Of a DNA stretch of 64,000 nucleotides, positions 45,177-53,875 are shown in pieces. Every line of letters starts with the position of its first letter. Position 1 is the stretch's first letter. A program made the position numbers and the translations under genes. Below the pieces are notes generated by a model. It worked only from the letters and a program-made list of their open reading frames with translations. It was not told the origin of the DNA and did no database searches. Source of the stretch: Lentzea guizhouensis (GTDB lineage: Bacteria; Actinomycetota; Actinomycetes; Mycobacteriales; Pseudonocardiaceae); NCBI RefSeq assembly GCF_001701025.1, contig NZ_CP016793.1:7936001-8000000 (forward strand). The letters run 5' to 3'.

Positions 45177-47326
45177 TCACGCGTCGCGAAGGCTGCCTAT
45201 TATCTCTCGCACGGAATTTGCGAGAGAAGAGCCTGCTCGCTCGTAAAGGTGCACTGCTGCGTTGAACGATGATTCGGCATCCGCACGCCGTCCGGTTGCG
45301 AGTGCCACCTCACCCAGCACCCAATGCGCCTTGGCTTGTTCCCGTACGCTACCGCACGATTCCGCGTGCACGAGAGCCTGCCGCAGCGCGATCTCCGCTC
45401 GTACATGATCGGCAGTTCGCTCCCGTGCTGTGCCGAGGATGTTCCCCGCCTGCGCGATGTCGAGGCCGTGCTCACCCGCGAGCGCAAGACTGAGGGCCTC
45501 CTCCGCGCAGCGCACCCCCTCGTCCAGCTGTCCGAGCGCAAGATAGGTGTTCGCCATGCTCCTCAAGGTGATGCCGCTGTTGCGGCTCAGCCCGGCGTCG
45601 AGGTAATAGCGCAGCGCGTCCTGCTGATAAAGCAGAGCTTCCTCGTACCGTTCCTGCCTGCTCAGCAACGCACCGATGTTCGCCAGGCAGTCGCTCATTC
45701 CCCGGAACTCACCGATCGCTTCGAACAGCGCGTGCGCCTGATGGTGCTCGTCAACAGCTTCGTCGAACCGCCGGACCGCAGTCAGCACCATGCCCAGATT
45801 GTTTCGTGTCAGCGCTTCCGCGCGTTGGTCACCGAGGCGCAACGCCGACCGCAGCGCGACCTGGTGCGTCTGGAGCCACGCATCCAGTTCCCTGGCGAGA
45901 TAGAAGTACCCGCGGAGCGTGTAGGCAAGCTGCCAGATGTATATGTCCAGGGCCGGATCATCCACTTGGAACAGTGCGAGAAGGACCGGAAGCTCTGCCC
46001 GCATCCAACTCCTCGCCGCTTCAGCGTCCACGTGGGCGACGCCCGTGGACGCATCGGCGGCAGCGGCATCTGCGACCTGATACCGGTTCGGTGTGATCAA
46101 CCGATCCGCACGCACCGCACTCGCCAGGTAGTGGTCGAACAAGCGACGCACCGCTCGGCCGTCGTCACCGTGCAGGTCCGCCAACTCGGCGGCGTAGAAC
46201 CGCAGCACATCGTGCATCATGTAGACCCCGGGCCTCGGCTCTGAAACCAAGTGTTGCCGCACCAACCGGTTCAACGACCTGGTCGCTGCCGCAACGTCCA
46301 ACTCGGCGGCTGCGGCGAAAGCGGCGATGTGCACAGACCGGCCGGGCAACCGCCCGATCAACCGAAACGCAGCAGAGGCATCTGACGGGAGATCGCGGTA
46401 AGACCGGGAGAACGCCGCCCGCACCGAAAACGCCGGGTCGTCACCGCTGAGGAGGTCGAGACGCCGCCTTTGGTCCTCCAACTCCGCGGCCACCTCGGTC
46501 AGTCGCAATGCCGGACGACCGGCCGCGTGGTGCGCGAGCACCGTCAAGGCCAGCGGCAGCCCTCCGCACCGGTCGACGATCCGCACCGCCGACGACGTCT
46601 CCGCCGCGACACGGCCACCGATCGCACGCGAAAGCAGCTCGACGCCGACGTCATGGACAAGGGTTCGAGCGTGATCCGCACCGCAGCAGCCTGGACAGCG
46701 ACGCTGGTCAGCTGGCTCCTGCTGGTGACCACGACCGCACACGTGTCACTGCCGGGCAGCAACGGACGAACCTGCTCCGCCGAGTGCGCGTTGTCGAGCA
46801 CCATCAGCACACGACGTCCGCTCAACAACGTCCGCAGGTGAGCCGCCCGTTCAGCCACATCCGTCCACTCGTCTGGCCGGGACACCCCAAGTGCCCGCAG
46901 GAATGCCGACAACGTCGTCGCAGCCGCTGCCGGCTCATCGCCACCCAGATCCGCGAACAGCTGCCCATCGGAAAACCGGTCCGCGACCGAGTGCGCCCAC
47001 CGCACCGCAAGCGCCGACTTGCCGATGCCGGGAAGGCCGGAGATCACCGCGACGGACGGACCCGCGGACGTGCCGAGCAGGTCAAGACGGCGGAGCTCCG
47101 CTGCTCGTCCGGTGAACTGGGCGACGTCCGCAGGCAGTTGACGAGGTTGCGTGGACGGCCCTCCCACCTTGCCGGTGGAAACGTGAAGACCCCCGTGGAC
47201 CGTACCGACCTGGGCAGCGGTTCCTGCCCCGTAGCTCAGGTTGATGACCGGGAAGCTCTCGACGGCACCTGCTTCGCCCACTGCGATACCTCCCCGGTGT
47301 CCGCTCTTGTCCATCGTGACGATCAT
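45177..47326 (-). pseudogene. NB-ARC-TPR STAND protein, single frameshift
   Basis: About 716 residues in two frames. The N-terminus carries INLSYGAGTAAQVGTVHGGL, a motif often preceding STAND domains in actinomycetes. The ATPase has Walker A GLPGIGKSA (97-105), RRVLMVLDN and VVVTSRSQL. Near 46663 the frame breaks after RITLEPL and resumes as VHDVGVELLSR, followed by CGGLPLALTVLA, winged-helix and TPR repeats (NNLGMVLTAVRRFDEAV, ANIGALLSRQERYEEAL) to 45177. Unlike the AfsR-type genes there is no DNA-binding domain in front. One base would restore it, so it may be intact in reality. It is directly upstream of the TIR-STAND gene, likely one operon. Confidence 0.78.
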
Positions 47327-47410
47327 CAGTTGGGAATTCAGCCCCCGATCCGGCGACAGCGCGGTTGACCAGCGTCGAGAACACCGGCTTCGAAGCCCGT
47401 CAGGTGAAGG

Positions 47411-48574
47411 TCAAGGTCGGTCGAACTCCGGGATCAGCTCCCCGATCAGCCTGATGCTCGTCATCACCTCGTCCGCCCCGATCGGCCCGATCTGCTGCAG
47501 GCACATCAACCGGTCGATCCCCAGGTCCGCATACGCCTGCAGCTTCTTGCGGCACGTGTCCGGGCTCCCGACGATCAGCGACTGCTGCGCCGACAACACC
47601 TCGAACAGCTCGTCGTCGGGCACGTCCTCACCCTGCAGGACCCGACCGATCGCGAGCTGCGCGTCGGTCGGCGCGGCGTCCGCCTCGGCGCGCAGGAACT
47701 CCCCGGTCAGCCCGCCGTCGCCCGCGGCGAGGATGTCCTGGTGGCGTTGCATGGTCGCGGCGAACTCGGCGGCGGCGTTGAAGAAGCGCAGGGCCGTGAC
47801 CGTGTACCAGGCAGCTGCGGCGGCGGCACCGTTGCGCATGGCCTGTTCGTCGGTCTCGGCGCAGTGCACGAAGGTGAAGTAGGCGACCTGGTTGTTGACG
47901 AACGAGCCCACCGGCGAGGTGCACTCCGCGGCGGCCGCGCGGTAGAGGTCGATCATGCGGGCCACCCGGTCGATGGACTCCCAGATGGTGGTGCCGAGGA
48001 CACCGACGCCGCGACGGCCGGCCTCCTCGAACGACGTCGGGGAGGCGGCGGCTTGCCAGAGCGGTGGGTGCGGGGTCTGCAGGGGCTTGGGGACGACCGA
48101 GACCTCGGGGACGTCGTAGTGCTGTCCGGTGTGCGAGAAGCGGTCGGTGGTCCACATCTTCGGCACCATCTCGAACGCCTCCGCCGTCTGGGCGCGGGCG
48201 TCGGCGGGCTCGATGCCGAAGAGGTTCCACTCGGGAATGGTGGAGCGGGTGAGGCCGAGCTCCACGCGGCCGCCGCTGAGGTGGTCGAGGGTGGCGGCGC
48301 GCTCGGCCACGCGGATCGGGTGGTTGAACCGGCCGGGCGCGAGGACGGCCGCGTGCCCGAGGCGGATCCGGGAGGTCTGCTGGGACAGGGCGGCGAGCAT
48401 CAGCTCGGGCGCGGAGGACAGGCTGAACTCGCCGGCGCCGTGGTGCTCGACCTGCCACCAGCACCCGTACCCGAGCTCGTCGGCGAGGCGGGCCTGGTCG
48501 ATGGCCTGGCGGAAGCGGAACTGCTCGGGGGCAGGGCCGGGGTTCTGGATCTCGTTGAACAGGTCGATCTTCAT
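47411..48574 (-). CDS. LLM-class flavin-dependent monooxygenase (luciferase-like)
   Basis: 387 residues from the ATG at 48574, with GAGGTGAGGG upstream. The bacterial-luciferase barrel is clear: LADELGYGCWWQVEHH near 35, IRLGHAAVLAPGRFNHPIRVAERAATLDHL-type region near 80-105, GGRVELGLTRS and GSPDTCRKKLQAYADLGID. It uses reduced FMN and oxygen on an unknown substrate. It lies 84 bases upstream of the NB-ARC gene on the same strand, so read-through is possible, although a functional link is not evident. Confidence 0.88.
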   Translation of the reverse strand: MKIDLFNEIQNPGPAPEQFRFRQAIDQARLADELGYGCWWQVEHHGAGEFSLSSAPELMLAALSQQTSRIRLGHAAVLAPGRFNHPIRVAERAATLDHLSGGRVELGLTRSTIPEWNLFGIEPADARAQTAEAFEMVPKMWTTDRFSHTGQHYDVPEVSVVPKPLQTPHPPLWQAAASPTSFEEAGRRGVGVLGTTIWESIDRVARMIDLYRAAAAECTSPVGSFVNNQVAYFTFVHCAETDEQAMRNGAAAAAAWYTVTALRFFNAAAEFAATMQRHQDILAAGDGGLTGEFLRAEADAAPTDAQLAIGRVLQGEDVPDDELFEVLSAQQSLIVGSPDTCRKKLQAYADLGIDRLMCLQQIGPIGADEVMTSIRLIGELIPEFDRP

Positions 48575-48644
48575 CGGCACACCCTCACCTCGTGCGGACA
48601 CCACGGCTGATGTCTCTCTGAGCGATCAGGTCGTTACGTCTCCC

Positions 48645-48935
48645 ATGCAAATGCCGCGGAACGGTTTTATCTTGGTCGACACTGAAACTATGGAGAACGC
48701 CGCAAATCGGTTATCGGGGCTGTGGGACGTGAGCGCGCCGGACGAGGTGCTGCTGCGGCTGGACGATGACGTGAGGGCTGCCGGTGCCGCCAATCCCGCG
48801 CTGCCCGCCGATCGACTCCGGCAGGCGTTGGCCGACAAGTTGCCCAACATCCGCCAAACAGCCGCGAGCAACCCTTCCCTCACCGCCGCCGAGATCGGAC
48901 AACTGTGCACCGGCGCCCGGGGAGATCCGGCATGA
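48645..48935 (+). CDS. Short leucine-rich-variant repeat protein
   Basis: 96 residues from ATG 48645 (or the ATG six bases on, or 48690). The segment LRQALADKLPNIRQTAASNP, SLTAAEIGQL closely mirrors the C-terminus of the next gene (VRQAAASNPSLSAGEIEELL). It therefore looks like a copy of that gene's last repeats. The stop lies seven bases before the next ATG, so the two are translationally linked. Function unknown. Confidence 0.55.
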   Translation: MQMPRNGFILVDTETMENAANRLSGLWDVSAPDEVLLRLDDDVRAAGAANPALPADRLRQALADKLPNIRQTAASNPSLTAAEIGQLCTGARGDPA

Positions 48936-48942
48936 TCACCCG

Positions 48943-50418
48943 ATGGGGAACCTCCCGGTGCTGTGCGGCCTCGCCGCCAACCCGTCCGCGCCGCACGCCG
49001 TTCTGCTGAGGCTGGCGGATCACCCGCAGCGCGATTCGCTGTTGCCGTCCGCCGCCCTCCTCGACCGCACCCACCTGCCCGCGCCGGTGGCGGAGGTGCT
49101 GGCCGTTCACGACAGCGCCGACGTGCGCCACCGCCTGGCCGCCCACCCGTCGACTCCGGAGGCGGTCCGGGTCGCGCTCGCCGGGGACGACGACCCCGAC
49201 GTCCGCCGCGAGGTGGCGCGGTGGCCGGGTTCTTGGCTCGACCGTCCCCACTACGGCGATCCCCTGCCTGCGGAGCCGTTGCCCGAGGAGGTCTACCTCC
49301 GCCTGGCGGCGGACCCAGACGCGGACGTGCGCAGCGCCTTGGGACAGAACCACTACATCCCTCAGGCCGTACGCGTCGTACTGGCCGGCGACGACGACTC
49401 GTCCGTGCGCAGCAGTGCTGCCCTGGACGAGATGCCGGCTGAGGTACTGCACGGCCTGATGGCTGACCAGGACCGCGATGTGCGCATCACGGCGTTGCGA
49501 ACAACCGGCATCTACACGCCAACGGCAACGATCACACCCGAGCTGGCCGCGCTTTACGAGGACGAAGAGTACTTCTACGACTCCGCCGTCACGCTCGTCG
49601 AACTCAACCCCGAGCTCCTGGCTCGCCTGCTCACCAATCCGAGCCTGCACCGTGCGCTCGCCGCAAACCCAAGCCTGCCCATCGAGCAGATGCAGGTCTT
49701 CCTGCAAGACACTGCTCTGCGCGTCGCACTGGCCGATAACCCCCACCTGCCAGAGCCGATCCTCGAAGCCCTGGTAGCCACGAACGACCCCGCTGTCCAC
49801 AACACCCTCCTGCGCCGATCGGACCTGCCGAGCCGTTTCCTGCAGCGCCTGACCGCCTTCGACGACAACAGGGTGACGGTGTTCTCACTGATCCCCGCCC
49901 GCGCGAGCACCGACGAACTGCTGCCCTACCTCGACCACCCGAACCCGAACCTGCGCTACGCGGTGACCCTCGCCGACGACCTGCCACCGTCAGCCGTGCA
50001 ACAACTGGCCGCGGACCCTGACGTGCACATCCGCTTCGCCGTGTGCCTGCGCTACGACGACGTGCAACCGGCCGTGCTCGTCGACGTGCTCGACCAGCAA
50101 TCGGGCCGCAGCCGCCTGGGGTTGCTGCGCCATCCCCGGCTACCGGTCGAGACCGTGCGCCGGCACGCCCGCGCCGAGTGGGTGCTGGAGCGGCACGCGA
50201 TCGCCGACCGTGCGGACCTGCCGGCGGACCTGGTGCTGCAGCTGCTGGAGGACGACGAACTCGTCGTGCGCGAGGCGGCGGCGGCGAACCCTTGTCTGCC
50301 GCACGACCGGCTCCGGCAGCTGCTGGCCGAGGCGGGGCCGTCGGTGCGGCAGGCGGCCGCGAGCAACCCCTCGCTCAGCGCCGGTGAGATCGAGGAGCTG
50401 CTCGCGACCTGCTGGTAG
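48943..50418 (+). CDS. Leucine-rich repeat variant (LRV/HEAT-like) protein
   Basis: 491 residues made almost entirely of 20-25-residue helical repeats of the type VRxxLAxNPxxPxEVxxxLA, for example DVRHRLAAHPSTPEAVRVAL, DVRREVARWPGSWLDRP, DVRSALGQNHYIPQAVRVVL, LHRALAANPSLPIEQMQVFL and VREAAAANPCLPHDRLRQLL. LRV proteins form curved solenoids for protein or nucleic-acid binding. No signal peptide or enzyme motif. The ribosome site is weak; coupling to the small gene upstream probably drives translation. Confidence 0.75.
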   Translation: MGNLPVLCGLAANPSAPHAVLLRLADHPQRDSLLPSAALLDRTHLPAPVAEVLAVHDSADVRHRLAAHPSTPEAVRVALAGDDDPDVRREVARWPGSWLDRPHYGDPLPAEPLPEEVYLRLAADPDADVRSALGQNHYIPQAVRVVLAGDDDSSVRSSAALDEMPAEVLHGLMADQDRDVRITALRTTGIYTPTATITPELAALYEDEEYFYDSAVTLVELNPELLARLLTNPSLHRALAANPSLPIEQMQVFLQDTALRVALADNPHLPEPILEALVATNDPAVHNTLLRRSDLPSRFLQRLTAFDDNRVTVFSLIPARASTDELLPYLDHPNPNLRYAVTLADDLPPSAVQQLAADPDVHIRFAVCLRYDDVQPAVLVDVLDQQSGRSRLGLLRHPRLPVETVRRHARAEWVLERHAIADRADLPADLVLQLLEDDELVVREAAAANPCLPHDRLRQLLAEAGPSVRQAAASNPSLSAGEIEELLATCW

Positions 50419-50527
50419 ATCGACTGGATCGTCACCGGTCTCGTGTAATCCGGGCCGGATCCGTAACAGCAACCTGAAGACCGTCGATGTCACCGATCAC
50501 CACCCTCCAGCACTCCGAGGCGAGGCG

Positions 50528-51331
50528 ATGACACCGGACAGCAGACCGGCTTTCGACATCGTGGAAACAGCAGGGTTCTACTCGCAGCTGGCCGGTGTGC
50601 TCGCTGGCTTCGCCTTTGCGGCAATCATGGTTCTGCTGACCGCACGGTTGATACCGTCGCAACGGGCTGCGGGAGGAAACTCGCAGTTCAACTCCGCAAC
50701 ACGGATGCTGGTCGTCTGCTTCATCGGCCTGGTGCTGGCAAGCCTGAACTACGCCGTGCTCGCCGGCGACACACCCGGAAAGATCCGAGCCGCGACTCTC
50801 GAACTCGTCGGCGGGGTCGGCTTCGCCACAGCGGGGCTGCTCCTGATCTACGCGATGGTGCTGACGTTCGACGACGTGAGCGCTGTCGCCCAAGGAAACC
50901 CGGCTGACGCCGTGGGCGACTTCCTCCGCTCGTTGCTCATCACCGTCCTGACACCGCTGATTTTGTTGTTCATCTACCTGAGCGTCCAGGACTTCAACCA
51001 GATCGCCCACGAAAAGCCCGGCGCCGAACCCATCCACGAAGTCTCGTGGCTTCTCATCGCCACGCAGATCTCGTTGAGCACGATCGACTACCTCCGACAC
51101 CGGAAGACGACCGTCACTTTCGCCGAACGAGACCGCGCCGTTCAATCCCTCGCCAGAACAGCCATCGCCGCCGTCGTGGCGACCTCGATCCTCTTCGCGG
51201 TCCTGTCGGCCTTCCTCACGAGCCGTTCCGAGCCGGACCCCTTGGAGGCCATCCCTTATGTCGCGATGGTCGTCTCAACGATCGGTGCCATCTCATTCAC
51301 GCACCACCTCGCCCGCACGCGCCCCCGTTGA
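50528..51331 (+). CDS. Integral membrane protein of unknown function
   Basis: 267 residues with about six or seven hydrophobic helices: QLAGVLAGFAFAAIMVLLTA, MLVVCFIGLVLASLNYAVLA, GVGFATAGLLLIYAMVLTF, LLITVLTPLILLFIYLSV, AIAAVVATSILFAVLSAFL and YVAMVVSTIGAISF. No transporter or enzyme motif is recognised. It follows the LRV gene in the same orientation with 109 bases between. The start ATG has GAGG very close upstream, so the exact start is uncertain. Confidence 0.6.
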   Translation: MTPDSRPAFDIVETAGFYSQLAGVLAGFAFAAIMVLLTARLIPSQRAAGGNSQFNSATRMLVVCFIGLVLASLNYAVLAGDTPGKIRAATLELVGGVGFATAGLLLIYAMVLTFDDVSAVAQGNPADAVGDFLRSLLITVLTPLILLFIYLSVQDFNQIAHEKPGAEPIHEVSWLLIATQISLSTIDYLRHRKTTVTFAERDRAVQSLARTAIAAVVATSILFAVLSAFLTSRSEPDPLEAIPYVAMVVSTIGAISFTHHLARTRPR

Positions 51332-51378
51332 GCGATCCGGGGTGGCCGCACATCGGACGACCACCCCGGCGATGAAGC

Positions 51379-53241
51379 TCAGGCGCGCCACCAGTCCGCG
51401 CGGGTCGGCTCGCGCAGAGCGTTCGTCCCGCAGTGCACCTCACCGAGCCCCTTGTGCAGGAACTGCCAGTCCTCCACCCAACGCACCCGCACAGGCGTCC
51501 CCGCCAGCGCCCTCTCCGTCTCCCGCTTGAACAGATCGATCCCGTCCACCCGCGGCCCGTGCGGATCGGGCGCGCCGAACACTCCACCACCGAGCGAGAT
51601 GCCGTTCGGGATGCCTGCGGTGTGCGCGGCGAACGCGGTGCGCGGGGCCTTGCCGGCCTTCATGCGGTCGCGGAGGTCGACGATCATCGAGCGGGTGACG
51701 CGGCCGGACTCGGTCAGGGCGGCGGTCTCGGTCGCGAGCTGCTCCCAGGTGTACTGCTCGAACAGCACCGGCACTCGCACCAGGTCGCTCGTGGTGAGGC
51801 CGGTTTCCCGCAGCAGCACGGCGAGCTGGGTGTCGATGTGGCGGGCCGCGGTGTCGTTCTGCTCCAGGAACTTCGGATCGGCGAGTGCCGCGTCGATGGT
51901 CGGCTTCACCGGTTCGGCGGTGCCGTCGAACAACACCGCGCCGCCGTGACCGTCCTTTGTGGCTTGACGCAGCACGTCGACGGCGAGCCGTGGGTCGGCG
52001 ACCATCAGCGTCCAGCCGCGGGCGTTGCGGGCCGGGATGACGTGCACGGTCTCGTCGGAGTGACCGACCACCAGCCAGGACGTGTCGATCACGACCGGTT
52101 CGGCGTACTGGGAGCCGATCAGCGTGGTGAAGGTCGGGTCGGGCCGGCGGTCCGGCGTGCTGCCGTAGAGCGGGCGGCCGAGCTCGTGGCCGCGGTAGGG
52201 CGGCAGGCTTTCGTAGTTGCCGGTGGAGTTGAGGCTGTCGTCGACGGCGGGGCCGCGCTGGTCGGTGTACTGCTGGACGACGCCGACGTTCGGGCCGCGC
52301 AGGGTCGCGAACGCCACCTTGCCCGCCGGGCGCAGTGACGGCGGGTAGAGCTCGCCCTCCCACTCGACGGCGGGGCGGTAGTTGGCGCTGCGCAGGAGCA
52401 CGTGCATCACCTGGGGCTTGCCGCCGGGGCCCGGCATGCTGGCCGTGGTGGGTTCGAGAATGTCCTGGAACCACCGGTCGTAGTTGGTCACCGCGGTCAA
52501 CGCGGACTCCGGCAGGTTCGCGGCCTCCATCGCCTGGCGCAGGCCCGCGCGGAACTCGTCGTAGCCTGCCCGCAGCTCCGGCACCGGCGGCTCCGAGGTC
52601 ACCACCCGGCGCGGCGCGCGCAGGTCGTTCTGCATGATCAGGGGCGCCACCCGCAGCTGCACCGAGTCCGTGCCGCCTGCCGTCACCGACACCGTGACCA
52701 CGCCGTTCCACACGGCCTTGTCCCTGATGACGTCCCGGCCCTCGAGCCCCAGCCGGACACCGCGTCGCAGCTCGGCCGCGGTCAGCACGCCGCTCTCCCC
52801 CAGCGACGCCCACGCCCCGTCCCGCTCGACCCACAGCCGCGCGTACCGGCCCTCACCGGCACCGAGCGACACGGTGCCGTTCTGCGACACGTTGCGCGGC
52901 ATCGTGCGCAACGGCGCGAAGTCCGCCACGTCCTGCGGACCGTTCACCACGTCGTCCTGCGCGTCGTTGCACGCAGCGAGCCGTGCGTCGACCGCAAGAG
53001 AGTTGTCGGCCATGTCCGCGTCGGTGACCTTGCAACGCTTCGCGTCATCATCGACGTTCGGCAGGAAGATCGCCCCTCGCTGCGGCGACCACCTTCCCTT
53101 GCCCGGCAGGTCGGCCCAGTCGAGCGCGCCACTCCTGTTGGTGTCGGCCAGCAACACCGGCCCCGGCGCCGCAGCGGCAGGCACCCCCGTCACCATCACC
53201 CCGGCCAGCGCGAGCACGCCGGCGGCAGCACGTTTCCGCAC
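51379..53241 (-). CDS. Secreted protein-arginine deiminase
   Basis: 620 residues from a GTG at 53241 with GAGGGGGATC upstream. The signal peptide is about 1-27 (GVLALAGVMVTGVPAAAA). The C-terminal domain matches the catalytic region of protein-arginine deiminases: RWFQDILEP (Asp, about 258), WLVVGHSDETVHVIPA (His, about 395), DGHGGAVLFDG and the nucleophile Cys in LGEVHCGTNALREP (about 602), near-identical to the EVHCGTN of vertebrate enzymes. It should convert peptidyl-arginine to citrulline outside the cell, probably calcium-dependently. The Asp-rich N-terminal part (LADTNRSGALDWADLPG) may bind calcium. Confidence 0.85.
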   Translation of the reverse strand: MRKRAAAGVLALAGVMVTGVPAAAAPGPVLLADTNRSGALDWADLPGKGRWSPQRGAIFLPNVDDDAKRCKVTDADMADNSLAVDARLAACNDAQDDVVNGPQDVADFAPLRTMPRNVSQNGTVSLGAGEGRYARLWVERDGAWASLGESGVLTAAELRRGVRLGLEGRDVIRDKAVWNGVVTVSVTAGGTDSVQLRVAPLIMQNDLRAPRRVVTSEPPVPELRAGYDEFRAGLRQAMEAANLPESALTAVTNYDRWFQDILEPTTASMPGPGGKPQVMHVLLRSANYRPAVEWEGELYPPSLRPAGKVAFATLRGPNVGVVQQYTDQRGPAVDDSLNSTGNYESLPPYRGHELGRPLYGSTPDRRPDPTFTTLIGSQYAEPVVIDTSWLVVGHSDETVHVIPARNARGWTLMVADPRLAVDVLRQATKDGHGGAVLFDGTAEPVKPTIDAALADPKFLEQNDTAARHIDTQLAVLLRETGLTTSDLVRVPVLFEQYTWEQLATETAALTESGRVTRSMIVDLRDRMKAGKAPRTAFAAHTAGIPNGISLGGGVFGAPDPHGPRVDGIDLFKRETERALAGTPVRVRWVEDWQFLHKGLGEVHCGTNALREPTRADWWRA

Positions 53242-53467
53242 GAGATCCCCCTCAAGATCGCCTCCACCCGACGATAGGGAGCCCCGCCGTGCGCCCGCAT
53301 CATCCTTCGGGCGACTACGCGTCCATCCTCCGGTGCAGGCCATTCGGGTGACGCACGCGCAAGGTGGACGGCCGTGCGGCGAACATGCGGATTCCATGCG
53401 GGCCGTCGCGAAACTTCCCCCATGCCGCCCGGGAAGCCGGGTGAGCACCGACTGAGGGGAAGACCGC

Positions 53468-53869
53468 ATGAAGCTGAGGCAGACCCTGGCCGCCGTCGGC
53501 ACCACCGCCGCGGCCATCGCGTTGTCGCTGACGATGGCCTCGCCGGCGCACGCGGCGGACGAGTGGATGTACACCGACGACGGCGACCCCGGCGGCAAGG
53601 TCGAGTTCACGGCCAACGGGGACGTGGTGAAGCTGTGCGACATCGAGGAAGACGGGCACTCGGTCTACCTGCGGGTGCGCGACAGCAACAGCAACGCGGT
53701 GCAGTACACGTACACGATCGGCGGGGAGGGGCGGTGCCAGACCTTCCGCGCGTCGCTCGGTGAGCCGTACGACCTGACCGAGGGCCGGGCGTACGACTTC
53801 CGGATCTGCCTTTCGAAGAACGGCAGCCACTCGTACTGCGACGACGCCACCTGGAAGAACCAGAACTGA
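53468..53869 (+). CDS. Small secreted four-cysteine protein B
   Basis: 133 residues from an ATG after GAGGGGAAG. The signal peptide is about 1-29 (AAIALSLTMASPAHAA). The mature part has four Cys (KLCDI, GRCQT, RICLS, SYCDD) and a likely beta-sandwich pattern. I recognise no family; it has no clear similarity to protein A at 23169 beyond size, export and cysteine number. Six bases separate its stop from the stop of the convergent AfsR-type gene. Confidence 0.7.
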   Translation: MKLRQTLAAVGTTAAAIALSLTMASPAHAADEWMYTDDGDPGGKVEFTANGDVVKLCDIEEDGHSVYLRVRDSNSNAVQYTYTIGGEGRCQTFRASLGEPYDLTEGRAYDFRICLSKNGSHSYCDDATWKNQN

Positions 53870-53875
53870 ATCCGT

